Assembly (NCBI RefSeq): GCF_900458815.1
Contig: NZ_UHDZ01000001.1
Span: 1,054,001 to 1,118,000 of the forward strand
Direction of reading: 5' to 3'
From: Staphylococcus saccharolyticus
Lineage (GTDB): Bacteria; Bacillota; Bacilli; Staphylococcales; Staphylococcaceae
DNA length: 64,000 nucleotides
In this document: one piece after another, positions 58,861-64,000 of the stretch
How the letters are laid out: each line of letters starts with the position of its first letter
Numbering within the stretch: the first letter of the stretch is position 1
Made by a program: the position numbers and the translations under genes
Notes under the pieces: model-generated
Databases searched by the model: none
What the model was told of the DNA's origin: nothing
The model's input: only the letters and a program-made list of their open reading frames with translations

Positions 58861-60798
58861 ATGGATCAAATCAAAGTTCAATTCCCAGACGGTAATTCTA
58901 AAGAATTTGATAAAGAAACTACTACAGAGGATATCGCTCAATCAATAAGTCCAGGATTAAGAAAAAAAGCTGTTGCAGGCAAATTCAATGGACAAATAAT
59001 AGATTTAACACGTTCATTAGAAAACGATGGGTCAATCGAAGTCATCACTCCAGGAAGTGAGGAAGCATTAGAGGTGTTACGTCATTCTACTGCACACTTA
59101 ATGGCTCAAGCATTAAAACGTTTATATGGCGACGTGAAATTTGGTGTAGGTCCAATAATTGAAGGTGGTTTCTACTATGATTTTGATATGGATGAAAAGG
59201 TTTCATCAGATGATTTTGAAAAAATCGAAAAAACTATGAAACAAATCGTAAATGAGAATCATAAAATTGAACGTAAAGTGGTAAGTAGAAATGAAGCGAA
59301 GGAATTTTTCAAAGGTGATCCCTATAAATTAGAACTTATTGATGCAATTCCTGAAGACGAAAATGTAACGCTATATACACAAGGTGAATTCACTGATCTT
59401 TGTAGGGGTGTTCATGTACAATCTACTTCAAAAATTAAAGAATTTAAATTATTATCTACTGCTGGTGCTTATTGGCGTGGAGACAGTGACAATAAAATGT
59501 TACAACGCATTTATGGCACTGCTTTCTTCGATAAAAAAGATTTAAAAGAACATTTAAAAATGTTAGAAGAACGTCGTGAACGAGATCACCGCAAAATTGG
59601 TGAAGACTTAGAACTGTTTACTAATAATCAATTAGTAGGTGCTGGCCTGCCATTGTGGTTACCGAATGGAGCTACAATACGTCGTGAAATTGAGCGTTAT
59701 ATTGTTGATAAAGAAGTTAGCATGGGATATGACCATGTATACACTCCTGTGTTAGCCAATGTTGATTTGTATAAAACTTCTGGACACTGGGATCATTATC
59801 AAGAAGACATGTTCCCAGCTATGAAATTAGATGAAGATGAGGCAATGGTTCTAAGACCAATGAATTGTCCGCACCATATGATGATTTATAAAAACAAACC
59901 TCATTCATATCGAGAATTGCCAATTCGTATAGCTGAATTAGGTACTATGCATCGTTATGAAGCAAGTGGTGCTGTATCTGGTTTACAACGTGTTCGTGGA
60001 ATGACTTTAAATGATTCTCATATCTTTGTAAGACCTGACCAAATTAAAGACGAATTCAAGCGCGTGGTTAATATGATTAAAGATGTTTATAAAGATTTTG
60101 GATTTGAAGATTATCGCTTTAGACTTAGTTATAGAAATCCAGAAGATAAACATAAATACTTTGATGATGATGAAATGTGGAAAAAAGCTGAAACAATGTT
60201 GAAAGAAGCTTCTGATGAACTTGGTCTAACTTACGAAGAAGCTATTGGTGAGGCAGCATTTTATGGGCCTAAATTAGATGTTCAAGTTAAAACTGCTATG
60301 GGGAAAGAGGAAACTTTATCAACTGCACAATTAGACTTCCTTTTGCCAGAACGTTTTGACTTAACATATATTGGTAGTGATGGAGAACAACATCGACCAG
60401 TAGTTATTCATCGTGGAGTAGTATCAACTATGGAACGTTTTGTAGCGTTTTTAACAGAGGAAACAAAAGGTGCATTCCCAACTTGGTTAGCACCAAAACA
60501 AGTTGAAATTATCCCAGTTAATGTTGACTTACATTATGATTACGCAAGACAATTGCAAGATGAGCTTAAATCACAAGGTATTCGTGTTGAAATCGATGAC
60601 CGTAATGAAAAAATGGGTTATAAAATACGTGAAGCTCAAATGAATAAAATACCTTATCAAATAGTTGTTGGAGATAAAGAAGTTGAAAACAATGAAGTCA
60701 ATGTTAGACAATATGGCTCAGAAAATCAAAAAACACTTGAAAAAGATGAATTTATTTGGAGTTTAGTAGATGAAATTCGTTTAAAAAAACGTAGATAA
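58861..60798 (+). CDS. thrS: Threonyl-tRNA synthetase
   Basis: Class II synthetase with editing. 645 residues. N-terminal TGS domain (1-62), editing domain with [11 protein letters not shown] and CRGVH zinc/editing residues (about 70-230), catalytic core with motif 2 region and [12 protein letters not shown] near residue 340 (zinc Cys), [19 protein letters not shown], and a C-terminal anticodon-binding domain (about 545-645). The start follows AGGAGGGTTTAGT. Controlled by the T-box directly upstream. Confidence 0.97.
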   Translation: MDQIKVQFPDGNSKEFDKETTTEDIAQSISPGLRKKAVAGKFNGQIIDLTRSLENDGSIEVITPGSEEALEVLRHSTAHLMAQALKRLYGDVKFGVGPIIEGGFYYDFDMDEKVSSDDFEKIEKTMKQIVNENHKIERKVVSRNEAKEFFKGDPYKLELIDAIPEDENVTLYTQGEFTDLCRGVHVQSTSKIKEFKLLSTAGAYWRGDSDNKMLQRIYGTAFFDKKDLKEHLKMLEERRERDHRKIGEDLELFTNNQLVGAGLPLWLPNGATIRREIERYIVDKEVSMGYDHVYTPVLANVDLYKTSGHWDHYQEDMFPAMKLDEDEAMVLRPMNCPHHMMIYKNKPHSYRELPIRIAELGTMHRYEASGAVSGLQRVRGMTLNDSHIFVRPDQIKDEFKRVVNMIKDVYKDFGFEDYRFRLSYRNPEDKHKYFDDDEMWKKAETMLKEASDELGLTYEEAIGEAAFYGPKLDVQVKTAMGKEETLSTAQLDFLLPERFDLTYIGSDGEQHRPVVIHRGVVSTMERFVAFLTEETKGAFPTWLAPKQVEIIPVNVDLHYDYARQLQDELKSQGIRVEIDDRNEKMGYKIREAQMNKIPYQIVVGDKEVENNEVNVRQYGSENQKTLEKDEFIWSLVDEIRLKKRR

Positions 60799-60800
60799 AC

Positions 60801-60829
60801 TTGAAAATAGCGAGGATATCGTGTATATT
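60801..60829 (+). promoter_or_regulatory. Promoter of the lysine riboswitch transcript
   Basis: TTGAAA (60801-60806), 17-nt spacer, TATATT (60824-60829), directly after thrS. Confidence 0.6.
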
Positions 60830-60853
60830 ACAGATGAAACAAAATAAAAATTA

Positions 60854-61075
60854 GAGTTAGAGGTTGCATTTTTAATCAGTAGGTAATCAGAAGTCGTATG
60901 GGACATATGTTGAATTAGCGAAAGGTAACGATGCCGAAATAATTATAAGACCATAAATTATAATTGTTGGGACAACTGTCGATAAGAAGTTGTACTGTCA
61001 CTGAATGTGATGTGCTACCTTATATAGATAAAACCAAGTGGTTGCATATCTTAAAGGTATGTGACCGCTTTTTGT
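60854..61075 (+). promoter_or_regulatory. Lysine riboswitch (L box) of lysP
   Basis: Conserved L-box blocks appear in order: TTAGAGGTTGC (about 60856), GAATTAGCGAAAGG (60913-60926), GATGCCGAA (about 60931-60939), TTGTACTGTCACTG (about 60991-61004), then a terminator whose arms are 61036-61050 and 61056-61070 (AAGTGGT... with ...ACCGCTT) plus a T-tract. Lysine binding should favour termination and switch off the downstream lysine permease. Confidence 0.92.
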
Positions 61076-61110
61076 TTGTGCTCTGCGTAAGCGAAGTATG
61101 AAAAGTTGAT

Positions 61111-61138
61111 TTGGACATCTGAAGATAAGTGGTATAAT
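61111..61138 (+). promoter_or_regulatory. Second lysP promoter, downstream of the riboswitch
   Basis: TTGGAC (61111-61116), 16-nt spacer, TATAAT (61133-61138). Transcripts from here would bypass the L box. Confidence 0.55.
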
Positions 61139-61240
61139 ATATAAAAAATTTTCATCAAATTCTCATACATTAATAATACAATGTTGGTACACAGAAATAT
61201 AGTTACATGTTAGCCTCTAAGAGAAGGAAAGGGAGCATCT

Positions 61241-62746
61241 ATGAATAATAGAAATGAAAATCAAAATGGCGGTGTCCAGAGAGCTTTAAAAGATCGTCAT
61301 ATTTCCATGATTGCTATTGGAGGATGTATAGGAACAGGTTTATTTATGACTTCTGGAGGTGCTATCCATGATGCAGGGGCATTGGGAGCTTTAATTGCCT
61401 ATGCTATTATCGGAGCAATGGTATTTTTCCTAATGACTTCATTAGGTGAAATGGCAACTTATTTACCTGTTTCAGGTTCTTTCAGTACATACGCAACGCG
61501 CTTTGTAGATCCCTCTTTAGGTTTTGCATTAGGTTGGAACTACTGGTTTAATTGGGTAATCACTGTGGCAGCTGATGTCACAATCGCTGCACAAGTTATC
61601 CAATATTGGACTCCAATGCAAGGTATACCTGCATGGATATGGAGTTGTATTTTCTTAATAATTATTTTTGCATTAAACTCTTTATCAGTAAGAGTCTACG
61701 GCGAAAGTGAATATTGGTTTGCTCTAATCAAAGTCGTTACTGTTATTATCTTCATTATCATTGGTTTACTTACTATAGTAGGGATTATGGGTGGAGAGTT
61801 CGTTGGCTTTGATACATTTACTAAAGGTGATGGTCCTATATTGGGAGGTAATCTAGGCGGAAGTTTACTTTCAATTTTAGGTGTGTTCTTAGTTGCTGGT
61901 TTCTCATTCCAAGGAACAGAATTAATAGGGATTACTGCTGGTGAATCTGAGAATCCAGAACGTGCTGTTCCAAAAGCGATTAAACAAGTATTTTGGCGAA
62001 TACTATTATTTTATATCTTAGCAATCTTTATAATAGGCATGCTTATCCCATATGATAGTAAAGCTCTAATGGATGGTGGAGACAGTATTTCTACTTCACC
62101 ATTTACTCTTGTATTCAAAAATGCAGGCTTAGCTTTTGCAGCATCTTTTATGAACGCAGTTATTTTAACATCTGTGCTGTCGGCTGGTAATTCAGGCATG
62201 TATGCTTCTACACGAATGCTTTACTCAATGAGTAAAGGTAAGCTTGCTTTTGATTCATTCGGAAAAACTAATAAAAATGGGGTGCCGTACATTTCTCTAA
62301 TGGCAACTGGATTTTTAGTTGTCCTTATCTTTGCTTTACAACATATTAATGGTGATGCTTATGAGTATATTGTTGCAGCAAGTGGAATGACTGGTTTTAT
62401 TGCATGGGTAGGAATCGCAGTAAGTCATTTTAGATTTAGACGTGCGTTTGATAGACAAGATTACGATAAATCTAAATTAAAGTACAAAGCTAAACTTTTT
62501 CCTTTTGGACCCATTTTTGCGGGTATACTATGTGTGATTGTTATTATTGGTCAGGACGTTGACTTTATTAAAACAGGCGACTTTGATATAAGTCGATTTT
62601 TCATAACTTATATGGGGATTCCTGTATTCCTAATTTTCTTCTTTTATCATAAGTTACGATATAAAACAAAAAAAATACCACTTGAAAAAGTTGATTTAAG
62701 ACAAGATGTTTCTATGGAAGAAATTAGACATCATGATCATAAATAA
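61241..62746 (+). CDS. lysP: Lysine-specific permease
   Basis: APC/AAT-family amino-acid:H+ symporter with about 12 membrane helices, 501 residues. Motifs are MIAIGGCIGTGLFMTSGGAI, GWNYWFNWVITVAADVTIA, FQGTELIGITAGESENPERAVPKAI and a cytoplasmic C-terminus. Lysine specificity is supported by the L-box riboswitch upstream and by LysP-like sequence. The start follows GAAAGGGAGCATCT. It is related to, but clearly distinct from, the cycA-type permease in this window. Confidence 0.92.
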   Translation: MNNRNENQNGGVQRALKDRHISMIAIGGCIGTGLFMTSGGAIHDAGALGALIAYAIIGAMVFFLMTSLGEMATYLPVSGSFSTYATRFVDPSLGFALGWNYWFNWVITVAADVTIAAQVIQYWTPMQGIPAWIWSCIFLIIIFALNSLSVRVYGESEYWFALIKVVTVIIFIIIGLLTIVGIMGGEFVGFDTFTKGDGPILGGNLGGSLLSILGVFLVAGFSFQGTELIGITAGESENPERAVPKAIKQVFWRILLFYILAIFIIGMLIPYDSKALMDGGDSISTSPFTLVFKNAGLAFAASFMNAVILTSVLSAGNSGMYASTRMLYSMSKGKLAFDSFGKTNKNGVPYISLMATGFLVVLIFALQHINGDAYEYIVAASGMTGFIAWVGIAVSHFRFRRAFDRQDYDKSKLKYKAKLFPFGPIFAGILCVIVIIGQDVDFIKTGDFDISRFFITYMGIPVFLIFFFYHKLRYKTKKIPLEKVDLRQDVSMEEIRHHDHK

Positions 62747-62753
62747 AAAAGAT

Positions 62754-62782
62754 TTGACTTACATGTTTATTACTGATATGAT
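62754..62782 (+). promoter_or_regulatory. Promoter of infC-rpmI-rplT
   Basis: TTGACT (62754-62759), 17-nt spacer, TATGAT (62777-62782). Strong sigma-A type. Confidence 0.75.
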
Positions 62783-62789
62783 TAGCGAT

Positions 62790-62923
62790 GTTGAATACGA
62801 AACGAACCAAGTAGAAGCACCCGCTTCTCACCTGTAGCGACGCAAAAGCAGTTGGCAGGTTAATCATGTTACACAATAAGTGTGTGGAAGAAGAGCGGGT
62901 AGTGATACCCGCTCTTCTTTTTT
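62790..62923 (+). promoter_or_regulatory. L20-type leader with attenuator of infC operon
   Basis: Structured leader ending in a strong terminator: GAAGAGCGGGTA (62890-62901), 4-nt loop, TACCCGCTCTTC (62906-62917), T6 (62918-62923). In Bacillus this position carries the L20 leader, where r-protein L20 promotes premature termination. Position and terminator are seen; L20 control here is from family knowledge. Confidence 0.8.
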
Positions 62924-62962
62924 GCTTGGGACAATTTCGTAAAACTCTGGGAGGTGTCAACC

Positions 62963-63481
62963 ATAGCAAAAGATCAAACTCAAGTTAATGAGAAAATTCG
63001 TGCAAAAGAACTACGTTTAATAGGCCAAGATGGTGATCAAATTGGTGTGAAATCTAAACGTGAAGCATTAGAAATGGCTGAACGTGTAGACTTAGATTTA
63101 GTTGTTGTCGCACCAAATGCGAAACCACCTGTTGCTAGAATTATGGATTATGGTAAATACAAATTCGAACAACAGAAAAAAGAAAAAGAAATGAAGAAGA
63201 AACAAAAAGTCATTAATGTTAAAGAATTACGTTTAAGTCCGACTATCGAAGAACACGATTTCCAAACGAAGTTGAAAAACGGACGTAAATTTTTATCTAA
63301 AGGCGATAAATGTAAAGTTTCAATTCGTTTTAGAGGACGTGCAATTACGCATAAAGAAATTGGTCAACGTGTATTAGAAAAATTTGCAGATGAATGTAAA
63401 GATATTGCAACTGTTGAACAAAAACCTAAAATGGAAGGGCGTCAAATGTTTATTATGTTAGCGCCTGTCAACGAAAAATAA
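62963..63481 (+). CDS. infC: Translation initiation factor IF-3 (AUA start)
   Basis: Binds the 30S subunit and checks start-codon fidelity. 172 residues: N-domain ([28 protein letters not shown] in parts), a lysine-rich linker ([11 protein letters not shown]) and C-domain. I chose ATA 62963 as start: GGGAGGTG (62949-62956) is correctly spaced before it. The GTG at 62954, which would add three residues, lies inside that ribosome site. infC genes typically use rare AUU/AUC/AUA starts for IF3 autoregulation. First gene of infC-rpmI-rplT. Confidence 0.93.
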   Translation: MAKDQTQVNEKIRAKELRLIGQDGDQIGVKSKREALEMAERVDLDLVVVAPNAKPPVARIMDYGKYKFEQQKKEKEMKKKQKVINVKELRLSPTIEEHDFQTKLKNGRKFLSKGDKCKVSIRFRGRAITHKEIGQRVLEKFADECKDIATVEQKPKMEGRQMFIMLAPVNEK

Positions 63482-63508
63482 ACGTTAAATTATAGGAGGA
63501 AATGAATC

Positions 63509-63709
63509 ATGCCTAAAATGAAAACTCACCGCGGAGCAGCTAAACGTGTTAAAAGAACTGGTTCAGGTAAATTAAAACGTTCTAGAGCTTTCACATCTCA
63601 CTTATTCGCAAATAAAAACACTAAACAAAAACGTCAATTACGTAAAGCAAAATTAGTGTCTAAGAGTGATATGAAACGCGTAAAACAATTATTAGCTTAC
63701 AAAAAATAA
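63509..63709 (+). CDS. rpmI: 50S ribosomal protein L35
   Basis: 66-residue basic ribosomal protein: [20 protein letters not shown] at the start and [11 protein letters not shown] at the end. The start follows AGGAGGAAATGAATC, 27 bases after infC. Confidence 0.97.
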   Translation: MPKMKTHRGAAKRVKRTGSGKLKRSRAFTSHLFANKNTKQKRQLRKAKLVSKSDMKRVKQLLAYKK

Positions 63710-63758
63710 GATTTAAAACGAAAAGATATGATAGAGACTATCTAAGGAGGAATTTATT

Positions 63759-64000
63759 ATGCCACGAGTTAAAGGTGGAACAGTAACAAGAGCACGTCGT
63801 AAAAAAACGATTAAATTAGCTAAAGGTTACTTTGGTTCAAAACATACATTATATAAAGTAGCTAAACAACAAGTTATGAAATCAGGTCAATATGCTTTCC
63901 GTGACCGTCGTCAACGTAAACGTGATTTCCGTAAATTATGGATTACACGTATCAATGCGGCTGCACGTCAACATGATATCAGCTATTCACGTTTGATGAA
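63759..64000 (+). CDS. rplT: 50S ribosomal protein L20, cut by the window end
   Basis: The first 80 residues are present: [40 protein letters not shown], then [19 protein letters not shown]. The family is about 118 residues. The start ATG 63759 follows AAGGAGGAATTTATT. L20 assembles early on 23S rRNA and is the likely regulator of the leader at 62790-62923. Partial only because of the window edge. Confidence 0.97.

Noticed and set aside
62954..62962. GTG as infC start
   Set aside because: It is part of the GGAGGTG ribosome site; ATA 62963 has correct spacing and fits the family's rare-start habit.
62724..62969. 81-codon minus-strand frame upstream of infC
   Set aside because: It overlaps the L20-type leader and its terminator; a shadow frame.

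Overview
The window is a chromosomal core segment of a Staphylococcus. The evidence is AT-rich DNA, gene orders typical of the genus (fhs / tyrS T-box / htrA; ezrA-nifS-thiI; dnaE / malic enzyme / accDA-pfkA-pyk; citZ-icd-phoPR-polA-mutM-coaE-gapB-nrdR-dnaB-dnaI-thrS; infC-rpmI-rplT), and proteins that read as staphylococcal throughout. Several proteins (for example DnaE and the permeases) differ from my memory of S. aureus, so I infer a coagulase-negative species, but I cannot name it from the sequence alone.

Layout. 1-1.3 kb: 3' part of a wrecked acsA. 1.7-10.4 kb: fhs, a monofunctional glycosyltransferase, T-box-controlled tyrS, htrA, an acyltransferase and a PTS EIICB (nagE type). 10.5-15.0 kb: a run of four consecutive broken genes (HAD hydrolase, serA, a serine/phosphoserine-type aminotransferase, an OsmC-family protein). 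15.1-22.3 kb: intact glycerophosphodiesterase, rpsD with a long leader, free-Met-sulfoxide reductase, ezrA, and the cysteine desulfurase-thiI pair. 22.4-23.9 kb: two more broken genes (TauE/SafE permease and tpx). From 24 kb to the end every gene is intact: ackA, ald, pepQ, nrnA, dnaE, malic enzyme, acetyl-CoA carboxylase, lower glycolysis, citrate synthase and isocitrate dehydrogenase, PhoPR, DNA replication and repair genes, gapB, thrS (T-box), lysP (lysine riboswitch), and the IF3-L35-L20 operon, which is cut by the window end.

How it fits together. The intact part is central carbon flux (PfkA, Pyk, AckA, CitZ, Icd, malic enzyme, GapB), fatty-acid initiation (AccDA), and information processing (PolA, DnaE, DnaB/DnaI loader, NrnA, ThrS, TyrS, ribosomal proteins). 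RNA-level control is well represented: two T-boxes, a lysine riboswitch, an L20-type leader with a strong terminator, and a long rpsD leader. Catabolite-type sites (cre-like) lie before nagE, ald, pfkA and gapB. gapB also carries an 11-bp inverted repeat over its -10 that matches the CcpN motif as I remember it.

Main observations. (1) Seven pseudogenes are clustered in the first 24 kb, most with several independent lesions. Adjacent serA and its partner aminotransferase are both dead, as are two thiol-peroxidase-type genes. (2) At least four degenerate copies of a long intergenic repeat resembling the staphylococcal STAR-associated repeat occur, all in the first 20 kb, two of them beside pseudogenes. 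(3) A three-hairpin array sits between phoR and polA. (4) lysP has a good promoter downstream of its riboswitch terminator. I saw no CRISPR array, prophage, insertion sequence, or multi-gene system that looks undescribed.
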